Shown piece after piece: positions 33,040 to 42,018 of a DNA stretch of 64,000 nt. The DNA lies in contig NZ_QEII01000303.1 in assembly GCF_003347515.1 (NCBI RefSeq), positions 1 through 64,000 on the forward strand, given 5' to 3'. The notes under the pieces are model-generated. The model searched no databases. It worked only from the letters and a program-made list of their open reading frames with translations, and was not told where the DNA came from. Made by a program: the position numbers and the translations under genes. The stretch's first letter is position 1. Each line of letters begins with the position of its first letter. The stretch comes from Rhodoferax ferrireducens (GTDB lineage Bacteria > Pseudomonadota > Gammaproteobacteria > Burkholderiales > Burkholderiaceae_C).

Positions 33040-33096
33040 AACGCTACGCTTTCAATAGCTGCTTGCGCATATTAGATAAGGGCTGGAGCCTTATTT
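33040..33096 (+). repeat. Dispersed repeat, copy C
   Basis: TTTCAATAGCTGCTTGCGC, then AAGGGCTGGAGCC and an AT-rich end, directly upstream of the SNF2 helicase start, whose TTG lies at its edge. Copy D sits at the other end of that gene in the same orientation. Confidence 0.75.
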
Positions 33097-36000
33097 GACT
33101 ATAAATTCTCCCTTGGCTCCAGGTCTCTGGTTCCAACCCCAATCGCTGCAGGCCCTGACCGAGGCCGGCCCTTGGACGCGCGGCCTGATGCTGTACCGCA
33201 GCCAGAAGGTGCTGAGCCTGGACATCGAGCCGCTGCACGACCACTGGCTGCTGCTGGGCGAGGTGCAGGGCAGCCTGCGCGAGCCCTACGAGGTGTCGAT
33301 CGAGATGGCGCTGATGCCGGACGGCCAGGTGGATTACTGGGACAGCGACTGCGAATGCCCGGTCGGCAGCCAGTGCAAACACGGCGTCGCGCTGATGCTG
33401 AAAGCCGCTTACCAGGGCCTGCACCTGCTCGGCGGCAGCGCGACTCACCACGGCGCGTCAACCAGCCGACTCGCCCCGCCTACACCGGAACAAGTCGAGG
33501 CCGCCCGCCAGTCCGCGCTGGCCCAGGCCCAGGAAAAAGCCCGGGTGCAGGCCGAGGGCGAGTTGCTTCGCTGGCTGCAGGAGCTGGACAAGGCCAGCGG
33601 CGTGCGCAGTGAAACCGACAATCCCCGGCCCGAGCAATTCCTCTATCTGCTCACCGTGATAGGCGCGCACGGCCCGACGCCCCGGCTGCAAATTGAAGCC
33701 GTCGTGTCCTACCGCAAGGTCACCGGCGGCTGGGCCAAACCCAAGGCCGTCAAAACCGCGCCTTACAAGGGCCAGGCGGTGTACGACCAGGCCACGGACG
33801 TGGACCGGCAAGTGCTGCAACTGCTGCGCGCCATGCCCGACACCTACCGCTATACCTACTCTTTCAGCGCCAGCGTCATTCCGGGCGGCCAGGCGGGACT
33901 GATGGTGCTGCAGCAGGCCGCCAGCACCGGGCGCCTGTTTCTGGACGATGGCAACGGCGGCCCCGGCAACGCCGTGCAATGGGGTCCGGCGCAGGCGCTG
34001 CGCTGGGAATGGCAGGAGGTCAGCAGCGCCCAAGCCAGCGAGCCCGGCTGGTCCTTGCGCGCCAAACTGGCCGACTCGTCCGCCAAGCTGTGCCTGAACA
34101 GTCCCCCGCTGTACCTGGACGCCACGCTCGGCCTGTGCGGCCCGGTGCAGGCCGATAACATCCCGGCGGCGCAACTGGAAGTGCTGCTGAAAGCCCCGCC
34201 GCTCAAACCCTCGGCCCTGCAAAAACACCAGGCGGCGCTGGTGCAGCGCCTGGGCGCGCTGCCCTTGCCGCCGGTGCTGCAATCCCTGACTACCCTGCAA
34301 GGTATCACGCCCACCGCCTGCCTGCAGCTGTCTCTGACGCCGCCGCAAGACGCGCCGGACCTGGGCCTGATCCAGGCCCGCTTGTGTTTTGACTACGCCG
34401 GACACCGCGGCTGGTGGGCCGGCCAGGGCAGCACGGTGCTGATCGAGAGTAAAGACGGTCGCTTGCTGCTGCAGCGCGACGCCGAAGCCGAGCTCGACGC
34501 TATCACCCGCCTGTATGACCTGGGCCTGATGTCCGCCACCAAAGACCTGTTCGGCATCCCCGGCGACGGCCCGCAGCAGGACTGGCTGCACTGGGCCGAC
34601 AACGGCTTTTCGGTGCTGCGCGAGGCCGGTTTTGAGGTGACGCTGGACGACGCGCTGAAAGACTGGATCACCCACGCCGACACGCTCGACGTGCAGCTGC
34701 GGCCCGAAGGCGAAGACGGGGATGAAGGCGCCACCTCGCCGTGGTTTGACCTGTCGCTGGGCATGGAGATCAACGGCCAGCGCCACAACATCCTGCCCTG
34801 GCTACCGGAGCTGATCGCCGCCGCCGCCGCCAGCCCGCTGGACCCGGACACCGGCCTGCCGACAATTCCGCCCTTTGTCTACCTGCCGTCGCTGCAGGGC
34901 AAAGGCTTTATCCGCCTGCCCACGGATGCCCTCAAACCCTGGATGGCCGCGCTCTTGGACCTGGTCGGTGACCGATCCCATGACTTCACCGGCGACAGCC
35001 TGAAACTCTCGCGGCTGGATGCGCTGCGCACCGGCGCCGCCCTGGGCGAAGGCGCGGTGTGGGAAGGCGCGCAGGCGCTGCGCGACATGGTGCAACAGCT
35101 CAGCGGCCACAGCGAATTGCCCGAGGTGCCGGTGCCCGCCAGCGTGCAAGCCAGCCTGCGCCCGTATCAGCAACAAGGCGTGAATTGGCTGCAGTTTTTG
35201 CGCGAACACAGCCTGGGCGGCATTCTGGCGGACGACATGGGTCTGGGCAAAACCCTGCAAACCCTGGTCCACATCCAGATCGAAAAAGATGCCGGCCGCC
35301 TGACGCACCCGGCCCTGATCATCGCGCCGGTCAGCCTGATGGGCAACTGGCAGCGCGAGACCGAGCGCTTCTGCCCGCAGCTGCGCTGCCTGGTGCTGCA
35401 CGGCAAGGAACGCCACGCCGTGGCCGACAGCATGGGCCAGTTTGATGTCGTGATTGCGCCCTACTCGCTGCTGCAACGCGACCGCGAACGCTGGCTGGAG
35501 GCCCAGTGGCATCTGGTGGTGCTGGACGAGGCGCAAAACATCAAGAACGCCAGCACCCACGCCGCACAGGTGGTGGGTCAGCTGCAGACCCGGCATCGCC
35601 TGTGTCTATCGGGCACGCCGATGGAAAACCACCTGGGCGAAATCTGGAGCCTGTTCCACTTCTTGATGCCGGGTTTTCTGGGCAGCCAGACCCGCTTCAA
35701 GGAATTGTTTCGCACCCCCATCGAGAAGCAGGGCGACCCGGATCGCCTGACCCAGCTGCGCGCCCGCATCACACCCTTCATGCTGCGCCGCACCAAGGCC
35801 GTGGTGGCGAACGAACTGCCGCCCAAGGTGGAGACCGTGATGCGCGTCGAGCTGTCGGGCAAGCAGGCCGACCTGTACGAAACCATTCGCCTCGGCATGG
35901 AAAAAACCGTGCGCGAGGCCCTGACCACCAAGGGCCTGGCCAAATCGCAAATCACCATCCTGGACGCGCTGCTGAAGCTGCGCCAGGTCTGCTGCGACCC

Positions 36001-36559
36001 GCAGCTGCTGAAGCTGGAGGCGGCGAAAACAGTCAAGACTTCGGCCAAGCTAGAGCAGCTGATGGAAATGCTGCCCGAGATGCTGGCGGAAGGCCGCCGC
36101 ATCCTGCTGTTCTCGCAGTTCACCAGCATGCTCACCCTGATCGAGGCCGAGCTGAAAAAACGCAATCTCCCCTGGGTCAAGCTGACCGGCCAGAGCCAGA
36201 AGCGCGATGCCCTGATCGAGCAGTTCACCAGCGGCCAGGTGCCGCTGTTCCTGATCAGCCTGAAAGCCGGCGGCGTCGGTCTGAACCTGCCGCAGGCCGA
36301 CACCGTGATCCACTACGACCCATGGTGGAACCCGGCCGTCGAGGCCCAAGCCACCGACCGCGCCCACCGCATCGGCCAGACGCAAAGCGTGTTTGTCTAC
36401 AAGATGGTGGCGCAGGGCACGATCGAGGAGCGCATTCTGGCCTTGCAGGAACGCAAGGCGGCGCTGAGCGAGAGCATGTACAGCGGCGCCACCGCGCGCA
36501 AGCAGCCGCTGTTCAGCGAAGGCGATCTGGCGGAACTGCTGAAGCCACTCTCTATTTGA
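33095..36559 (+). CDS. Large SWIM zinc finger / SNF2-family helicase (HepA-like)
   Basis: A 1154-residue protein. An N-terminal SWIM finger (CECPVGSQCKH, about residues 89-99) precedes about 550 residues of family-specific sequence. The Swi2/Snf2 motor follows: ADDMGLGKTLQTL (about 710), LDEAQNIKN (about 809), LSGTPMENHLGEIWSLF, and the C-terminal lobe with ILLFSQF and RAHRIGQTQSVFVYK. It probably remodels protein-DNA or RNA polymerase complexes. The start is a TTG at the edge of repeat C and the stop codon is the TGA of repeat D, so the gene is framed by direct copies. Confidence 0.9.
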   Translation: MTINSPLAPGLWFQPQSLQALTEAGPWTRGLMLYRSQKVLSLDIEPLHDHWLLLGEVQGSLREPYEVSIEMALMPDGQVDYWDSDCECPVGSQCKHGVALMLKAAYQGLHLLGGSATHHGASTSRLAPPTPEQVEAARQSALAQAQEKARVQAEGELLRWLQELDKASGVRSETDNPRPEQFLYLLTVIGAHGPTPRLQIEAVVSYRKVTGGWAKPKAVKTAPYKGQAVYDQATDVDRQVLQLLRAMPDTYRYTYSFSASVIPGGQAGLMVLQQAASTGRLFLDDGNGGPGNAVQWGPAQALRWEWQEVSSAQASEPGWSLRAKLADSSAKLCLNSPPLYLDATLGLCGPVQADNIPAAQLEVLLKAPPLKPSALQKHQAALVQRLGALPLPPVLQSLTTLQGITPTACLQLSLTPPQDAPDLGLIQARLCFDYAGHRGWWAGQGSTVLIESKDGRLLLQRDAEAELDAITRLYDLGLMSATKDLFGIPGDGPQQDWLHWADNGFSVLREAGFEVTLDDALKDWITHADTLDVQLRPEGEDGDEGATSPWFDLSLGMEINGQRHNILPWLPELIAAAAASPLDPDTGLPTIPPFVYLPSLQGKGFIRLPTDALKPWMAALLDLVGDRSHDFTGDSLKLSRLDALRTGAALGEGAVWEGAQALRDMVQQLSGHSELPEVPVPASVQASLRPYQQQGVNWLQFLREHSLGGILADDMGLGKTLQTLVHIQIEKDAGRLTHPALIIAPVSLMGNWQRETERFCPQLRCLVLHGKERHAVADSMGQFDVVIAPYSLLQRDRERWLEAQWHLVVLDEAQNIKNASTHAAQVVGQLQTRHRLCLSGTPMENHLGEIWSLFHFLMPGFLGSQTRFKELFRTPIEKQGDPDRLTQLRARITPFMLRRTKAVVANELPPKVETVMRVELSGKQADLYETIRLGMEKTVREALTTKGLAKSQITILDALLKLRQVCCDPQLLKLEAAKTVKTSAKLEQLMEMLPEMLAEGRRILLFSQFTSMLTLIEAELKKRNLPWVKLTGQSQKRDALIEQFTSGQVPLFLISLKAGGVGLNLPQADTVIHYDPWWNPAVEAQATDRAHRIGQTQSVFVYKMVAQGTIEERILALQERKAALSESMYSGATARKQPLFSEGDLAELLKPLSI

Positions 36560-36603
36560 TAGCTGCTTGCGCTTATTACACGGGGGCTAGAGGCGGATTT
36601 TAT
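36551..36603 (+). repeat. Dispersed repeat, copy D
   Basis: ATTTGATAGCTGCTTGCGC, then GGGGGCTAGAGGC and ATTTTATTT. This is the cleanest copy. Its TGA is the stop codon of the SNF2 gene. The 36604-36844 stretch after it holds nothing I recognise. Confidence 0.75.
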
Positions 36604-36844
36604 TTACAAAACGCTCCACTGATCCGCCCTGCCTGCACCGGCTGGGCTTTGGTGTGTCGACAGGCTGCCGCTGGAGGGGTGAAAAGGGCGCGGATGAAGG
36701 ACAACATAAAGACTGTCTGCGGCTGTAGAGATTCTCGAACTGGTGGCTCCATGGCGCTCACTCAGTGGGGTACGTCGCGATGACCGCTCCTGCCGTATGA
36801 AGCGGACTTCCGCTTTCAGTTCCCGATTGCAGCCTGAAATCTGC

Positions 36845-37537
36845 TTAGCGCTTACGTAGCAAGTTGACACGCATGGGTCGCACAAAGTGTGCCCCGTCTG
36901 CCCTCATGTGCGCTTCAAAGCGCGCACGCACCGCCTGCAAAGTGGTGGCATCAAGCCGATGATTGACAAACGTTACGCCGATCATGCGCTGCTCGAACTC
37001 CGCAAAATCGCGGTAGTGCACCGGCATGTCGAAGAACATCTCGGCTATCTGATCCCAAGCGCCCGAAGACACCGCTTCCTGCACCCCGCGCAAGGCTGCA
37101 GCACGCACAACCTCCTCGTCGTGGAACAGGCGCATCACCTCATTCAGCGCTCCGGCAAACACGGGCTCCGAAACATAAAGGAGACCTTTGGGTCGCAGTA
37201 CACGGCGCACCTCCGCCAGCGCCTGGCTCAACTGATCCAGAGGCACATGATGCAAAGACTTCAGCATCAGCGCCAGGTCGAAACGCGCTGCCTCAAACGG
37301 GATCGATTGCGCACCGGCCTGCACGAAGTTCAGCCGCCCCTGCGGATTGAGCAGGTTCTTGGCGTTTTGACGTTCGTCCACATCCAGCCCGGTTACTTCG
37401 CAGGCTGGGCACCGAGCTAGTAACTGGCGCGACAGTTGTGCGGCACCGCAGCCCAATTCGATGATCCGCGGGTGCTGATCCAGGCCGACCAGCGATTGCA
37501 GGAAATCAAGTTCGTCGATTATCAGCGGCATGCTCAT
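36845..37537 (-). CDS. Class I SAM-dependent methyltransferase
   Basis: A 230-residue protein with the methyltransferase-11 pattern: IIELGCGAAQLSRQLL (SAM loop), VTGLDVDERQ, FDLALMLKSLHHVP and EVRRVLRPKGLLYVSEP. The substrate is not indicated; the VLRPKG motif is common in small-molecule methyltransferases. It stands alone, with a downstream gap on both sides. Confidence 0.85.
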   Translation of the reverse strand: MSMPLIIDELDFLQSLVGLDQHPRIIELGCGAAQLSRQLLARCPACEVTGLDVDERQNAKNLLNPQGRLNFVQAGAQSIPFEAARFDLALMLKSLHHVPLDQLSQALAEVRRVLRPKGLLYVSEPVFAGALNEVMRLFHDEEVVRAAALRGVQEAVSSGAWDQIAEMFFDMPVHYRDFAEFEQRMIGVTFVNHRLDATTLQAVRARFEAHMRADGAHFVRPMRVNLLRKR

Positions 37538-37794
37538 CGAGTCCAGTCCTTCAAAATAGATTAATCCAATATGGCAAGAGACACTAAAGATCTACGCCAA
37601 CGAAGAGAAGACTTCTGCCCATTTCCTGGACGACCGCAGCCAACCGTCCCGGAAACGGGGGAAGCCCAAGTTGTTCTCCTCCGATCTAGCGCAGATCGAC
37701 AAGAAAGGTTATTTCCTGAAAACCTGAACGTTTCTTAATCTGAATGTCGAGCTTGAAGGGGCATGCGGTTTTGCCAATCTTGAAAGTGAGCATC

Positions 37795-38520
37795 TCAGGC
37801 CTTGGCATTCCAGGTCAGGTTGTTGCAAGCCTCACACTCATCTCTCATCAGGCCGACTTTGACCAGCAGGGAATGAACTTTGCAGCCAACGCAAAACCCC
37901 AGCACTGTTTCCATCCACATAAACCCGACGCACACCCACACGAGAACCAGAGGAATCCATTTGGGCAGGTAGTTTTGGGTGGTCGGGAGCACCTCATGCG
38001 CCAGCGCCCAGTTGACCCAGCCGGCAAACACCTCCGGATTGAAAAAGACCAGGCACACCGAGATAAAGCTGGCACCGATGGACCAGGCGAAACGCTTAGG
38101 TGTCAGGGGCTTCCAAACGGGCGCACGACCTTTGGCAAGAAAGCTGCTGATTAGAACGGTGGGGGAAAATCGGGCGGTGAAGGCGAACATTCCCGAAAGC
38201 ATTTCGAACAGTGCGAAGCAAAGCAGCATCGTCTGCTTCGAATAATCCAAGGTACGCCGGATGGCTTCGACGCTGTAAAGAGTGTGGCCGTCAAAATCCG
38301 TATCGAACGTATCCTTGATCGCATTACCAGTGACGATCCAATGAGATCCATAAATGGCCTCGTACAACGTAAAACCCATGTACAAGGGAATAATTAGCAG
38401 CAAGCCGGCACGAATGCGAACTGCAATATCGTTGATGAAGAGCGTGTCTGAGCGCGGGTCAAGAAACCACAGTTTTCTGAAAACTTCCACAATATTTCCG
38501 AACGTTCTATTTGCTGGCAT
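37795..38520 (-). CDS. DUF4395-type membrane protein with Cys pairs
   Basis: A 241-residue protein with an N-terminal cytoplasmic segment, four to five membrane spans (first near residues 38-55), and the family's C-terminal IPLVLVWVCVGFMWMETVLGFCVGC followed by ECEAC. Two Cys pairs (FCVGC, CEAC) suggest redox or metal chemistry. Relatives often sit near thiosulfate or rhodanese-type genes, but none is present here. Single gene with a 257-bp non-coding stretch before the methyltransferase. Confidence 0.7.
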   Translation of the reverse strand: MPANRTFGNIVEVFRKLWFLDPRSDTLFINDIAVRIRAGLLLIIPLYMGFTLYEAIYGSHWIVTGNAIKDTFDTDFDGHTLYSVEAIRRTLDYSKQTMLLCFALFEMLSGMFAFTARFSPTVLISSFLAKGRAPVWKPLTPKRFAWSIGASFISVCLVFFNPEVFAGWVNWALAHEVLPTTQNYLPKWIPLVLVWVCVGFMWMETVLGFCVGCKVHSLLVKVGLMRDECEACNNLTWNAKA

Positions 38521-39111
38521 GTCGTATTGCTTTGAGCTTGAAAGGGAGCTGGGTGAGCTGCGATTTGTCCAACCGCTTTTTCCAATTAAATGTCCGCAAA
38601 GACCAATGAACCCAATCCAGCTACATCTGAAGAGAGGGCGGCGGACCCGTTAACCCGGCGGCATCACATCCCGCAATGTGACCACAGCCGAATAAATTAG
38701 TTCCCGCTAATATACATGTATCGGAACCCAATGGCTCAACACCCAGGTGAATCACCTGAAAGGGAATAGTCCTTCGCGGGCCACTAGCCCACACCGTGAG
38801 CTACGCCCGTTTCCGACGTCTCCCAGCCCTTAAAAAAACTAATCCACTCGCCTGATTTGCGGTGAATATGCATTTCAGAGAAATTGGATTCACTATTTAT
38901 TTGCTGGCTACTTGCGCAGATTACATAAGCGCTGCACTCAATTTTCTAGGTCGATCTGCTTCCACGACTGAACCGTCACACCGTGGCGGATCATGTTGTA
39001 GTCACCGCCAAACACCAGCAGGGGCGGCAACGCGGCGGACCCCGCAAGGCGGGCTGAGTCGGCGGCACGTCACTTGCTTATTCCCGTGGATAGTGCTTTG
39101 ATTGTTCCCGC
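38521..39111. other. 590-bp intergenic region with repeat, palindrome and a coding-like remnant
   Basis: No complete gene is visible. It contains a perfect 15-bp palindrome CAGGTGAATCACCTG (38744-38758), repeat copy E (38889-38945), and a short minus-strand reading frame (39012 to 38941) ending LLVFGGDYNMIRHGVTVQ and a few more residues before a TGA. That last piece looks coding but I cannot assign it; it may be a gene remnant. Confidence 0.45.
38889..38945 (+). repeat. Dispersed repeat, copy E (diverged)
   Basis: ATTTATTTGCTGGCTACTTGC, then ATAAGCGCTGCACTC and an AT-rich end. It is more diverged than copies C, D and F but keeps the same order of blocks. Confidence 0.5.
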
Positions 39112-39594
39112 ATGACACAACGCCAGTTCATCTCTTTGTTCGCCGGGCTTATGGCCGGGCTCGGGCCATTGGCCGCTTGGGCGCAGACGCCGCCGGCGGT
39201 CAGCCCCCTGGTCGCCAACTTGCCGGTCACTAGTGCCGCTGACCCTTACCGGGGACACACGGGCTCGGATCTGGTGTTACTGGATCTGGACAGCGGCGTG
39301 GCTTTTGTCGGCAGCCTGGCCTTTGCCGAGCGCATTCCCACCACCCCGCATGCCAACATCCCGCAATGGCTTGACAGCCTCGGCCAGCTGGAAGCCGATT
39401 TGCGTGCCGTGCTGCCGGGGAACCGGCTGCGCCAGGTCGTGCCAAGCCATGGGCCGGTGCGCGCCAACGCGTCGGCCCTGCAGCAGACCCGCGAGTACCT
39501 GACCTGGCTGGGCCGCATTTGCGACCGAATTCACGCGCATGTGGCGCATCTGTACCCCCGCTATGAAGCCCTGAGTCTGAGGCCAGTCCATTGA
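39112..39594 (+). pseudogene. Truncated quinoprotein-associated zinc metallohydrolase (MBL fold)
   Basis: A 160-residue ORF. A signal peptide (to about AAWA-Q25) is joined at about residue 44 to the C-terminal part of the MBL-fold hydrolase found with PQQ dehydrogenases: HTGSDLVLLDLDSGVAFVGSLAF, PTTPHANIPQWLDSL and VVPSHGPV. The usual HxHxDH metal motif is absent and the normal GDL metal Asp is Ser (VGSLAF). Full-length relatives are about 300 residues, so roughly 130 have been lost in frame. It cannot be a zinc hydrolase. It lies beside the pqq operon, its expected context. Confidence 0.65.
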
Positions 39595-39598
39595 CGGC

Positions 39599-40537
39599 AT
39601 GAACTCGCGCTCACCTTCTTCACCCCCGGCCTGGGACCAGGGCTGGCTGCCGGCCTGTGACGGTCACCGCCTCTATTACGAGCAGTGGGGCCGACAAGAC
39701 GGCCCGGTGGCGTTGGTCTTGCACGGCGGGCCCGGCTCGGGCTTTAGCGAGCGCCTGCGCTCTTTTTTCGACCCCGAACAATTTCGCATCATTGCCTTTG
39801 ACCAGCGCGGCTGCGGCCGCAGCACGCCGCGCGGGGAATGCCGCCACAACACCACGGCGCACCTGCTGGCGGACATGGAACGCCTGCGTCACGCGCTGGG
39901 CGTGGCGCAGTGGCTGCTGGTCGGCGGCTCCTGGGGCGCCACGCTGGGCCTGGCCTACGCCACCCGACATCGGGCGCAGGTCACGGGCTTGTTGCTGCGC
40001 GGTTTTTTTTGGCCTGCGGCATCGCACATCGAAGCGTTTTTTGCGGGTCGGCCGTGGCGGCAATGGGCGTCGCAGCTGGAGGATGCCTCGGTATCAGAAC
40101 GGCATGCGGCCGCGCGTGCGTGGTGGGAGTGGGAGTCCTCCCGCTCCGCGCCGGCCTCGGCCCCGGCTCAAGACGCCGGGCAAGGTCTGTCCGAGCCCTC
40201 TGCGGCGCAGCTGGACGCCTTGTGTGACCGCTACCGCGTGCAAGCCTGGTACCTGCAGCATGAATGCTGGTTGAATGAAGCAAGTCTGGGCCGGGATGCG
40301 CCCGAACTGTCGGATTTGCCAATCCAGTTTTTGCACGGCCGGGAAGACCAGGTGTGTTCACCAGTCCACGCGCGACGCGTGCAGGAATGGCTGGCAGGCA
40401 GTGGCTGGCTCACAGTGGACGGCGCCGGTCATGATCCGTTTCACCCGGCCATGGCGCAGGCCATGCGCGCAGCCCTGGACCGTTTCGCCAGGACCGGACG
40501 CTTCAGCCAATATCCGGCAGCGTCAGCGCGGCGCTGA
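39599..40537 (+). CDS. pip: Proline iminopeptidase (alpha/beta hydrolase)
   Basis: A 312-residue enzyme removing N-terminal proline. LVLHGGPGSG (oxyanion loop), DQRGCGRSTP, the nucleophile elbow GGSWGATLGLAY, FLHGREDQVC (Asp) and DGAGHDPFHP (His) are all in place. It starts 4 bp after the metallohydrolase remnant, and its last 35 bp overlap pqqE tail to tail. Confidence 0.9.
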   Translation: MNSRSPSSPPAWDQGWLPACDGHRLYYEQWGRQDGPVALVLHGGPGSGFSERLRSFFDPEQFRIIAFDQRGCGRSTPRGECRHNTTAHLLADMERLRHALGVAQWLLVGGSWGATLGLAYATRHRAQVTGLLLRGFFWPAASHIEAFFAGRPWRQWASQLEDASVSERHAAARAWWEWESSRSAPASAPAQDAGQGLSEPSAAQLDALCDRYRVQAWYLQHECWLNEASLGRDAPELSDLPIQFLHGREDQVCSPVHARRVQEWLAGSGWLTVDGAGHDPFHPAMAQAMRAALDRFARTGRFSQYPAASARR

Positions 40538-41690
40538 GCGCGCGCGAGTTCCGGTCCGTGCGAAAGACGAGGGGTTGCCAGTCGGCGCTACGGGCAGGCT
40601 CGTCCGCCGTCCGCACCGCAGCAGCCCGCACAATCGACACCACTTTTTCATGATCGGGTGACTTGGAACAAACCGGATCGGCGGCGGCGGCGTCGCCCGT
40701 CAGCAAATAGGCCTGGCAGCGACAGCCGCCAAAGTCCTTGTGCCGCTCGTCGCAGGTGCGGCAGGGGTCCTTCATCCAAGTCTCGCCACGAAAGGCGTTA
40801 AAGCCGGGGCTGATGTGCCAGATGTCGGCAATCGACTGCTCACGCACCGAGGGAAATTTCAGCCCCGGCAAGTCCCGCGCGTTATGGCAGGGCAAGGCCA
40901 GGCCGTCGGGCGCAATCGTCAGGAAGACGCTGCCCCAGCCGTTCATGCAGGCCTTGGGCCGCTCTTCAAAGTAGTCAGGCACCACGAACAGCAATTGGCA
41001 TTGGGAGCCGATGCGCGTGCGGTAGTCGTTCACCACGGCTTCGGCCTCGCGCAGTTGCTCGTGCGTGGGCAACAGATGGTCACGGTTGAGCATGGCCCAG
41101 CCGTAGTACTGGGTGTTGGCCAGCTCCAGGTACTCCGCGCCAATCTCCAGCGCCAGGTCAATGATGGTGCCCACATGCGGCAGGTTGTGCCGGTGCAGCA
41201 CGACGTTCATGACCATCGGGTAGTCATAGGCCTTGATGAGGGCGGCGACCCGGCGCTTGAGCTCGAAGGTTTTGGTGCTGCTCAAAAAATCGTTGAGTTC
41301 GCGCGTGGAGTCCTGGAAGGAGAGTTGGATGTGGTCCAGCCCGGCTTCCTTGAGGGCCTTGATGCGCGGCTCCGTCAGCCCCACGCCCGAGGTCAGCAGG
41401 TTGGTGTAGAAGCCCAGGCGGTGGGCCTCTTGGACCAGCACTTCAAGGTCGTCGCGCACCAGGGGTTCACCGCCGGAAAAGCCCAGTTGCGCGGCACCCA
41501 TGGCGCGCGCTTCGCGCATCACCCGGATCCATTCATCGGTGCTCAGCTCGTCCTGCACGGCGGCGTGCTGCGTCGGGTTGTAACAAAACACGCAGTGCAG
41601 CGGGCAGCGGTAGGTCAGCTCGGCCAGCAACCAAAACGGCGGCTTGACGGCGTTGACGATCGCCGCATCAGGGGCTTGGATCGGCATCAT
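40503..41690 (-). CDS. pqqE: PQQ biosynthesis radical-SAM enzyme PqqE
   Basis: A 395-residue enzyme that forms the Glu-Tyr carbon bond in PqqA. Radical cluster CPLHCVFCYNP and the C-terminal SPASM cysteines (CMNGWG, PCRTCDERHKDFGGCRCQA) are present. I use the ATG at 41690, followed by a second ATG; the longer ORF opens with TTG. The start overlaps the end of pqqD. Confidence 0.97.
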   Translation of the reverse strand: MMPIQAPDAAIVNAVKPPFWLLAELTYRCPLHCVFCYNPTQHAAVQDELSTDEWIRVMREARAMGAAQLGFSGGEPLVRDDLEVLVQEAHRLGFYTNLLTSGVGLTEPRIKALKEAGLDHIQLSFQDSTRELNDFLSSTKTFELKRRVAALIKAYDYPMVMNVVLHRHNLPHVGTIIDLALEIGAEYLELANTQYYGWAMLNRDHLLPTHEQLREAEAVVNDYRTRIGSQCQLLFVVPDYFEERPKACMNGWGSVFLTIAPDGLALPCHNARDLPGLKFPSVREQSIADIWHISPGFNAFRGETWMKDPCRTCDERHKDFGGCRCQAYLLTGDAAAADPVCSKSPDHEKVVSIVRAAAVRTADEPARSADWQPLVFRTDRNSRALSAALTLPDIG

Positions 41691-41692
41691 GG

Positions 41693-42001
41693 CTAGACCA
41701 GCCAACGGCGCGCATAGGCCTGCGCCAGCAGCTGCTCGATCTGGCTGCGAAGGCCTGGCTGCTGGAACGCCGCTTCAAGATCCGCTACCAGCACATCCAC
41801 CGTGGTCTGCCCATCGCAGCGCCGGATGATTTCGGCGGCCGATGCGTTCAGTTGCACCATGCCCTCGGGATACAGCAGCACATGGGCCTGCTGCACTTCT
41901 TCCCACTGGAGGCGAAACATCCGGTTGAGCTTCGGCCGCGCCGCGCCGGAGGGCACGGGGAGTTCTTGGGTCGGGGGCGGTACGTCCATCAGAGTCTCCA
42001 A
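41693..42001 (-). CDS. pqqD: PQQ biosynthesis peptide chaperone PqqD
   Basis: A 102-residue protein that presents PqqA to PqqE. The RRE-type fold is visible in RMFRLQWEEVQQAHVLLYPEGMVQLNASAAEIIRRCDGQTTVDVLVADLEAAF. A separate gene here, not fused to pqqC or pqqE. Confidence 0.95.
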   Translation of the reverse strand: METLMDVPPPTQELPVPSGAARPKLNRMFRLQWEEVQQAHVLLYPEGMVQLNASAAEIIRRCDGQTTVDVLVADLEAAFQQPGLRSQIEQLLAQAYARRWLV

Positions 42002-42018
42002 CAGGTTTCAGACCGGGC

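Noticed and set aside
33458..34786. Minus-strand ORF of 442 codons inside the SNF2 gene
   Set aside because: High-GC antisense frame, rich in Arg, Gln and Gly, no motif.
36604..36885. Minus-strand ORF of 93 codons after repeat D
   Set aside because: No start signal and no family resemblance; overlaps the end of the methyltransferase gene.
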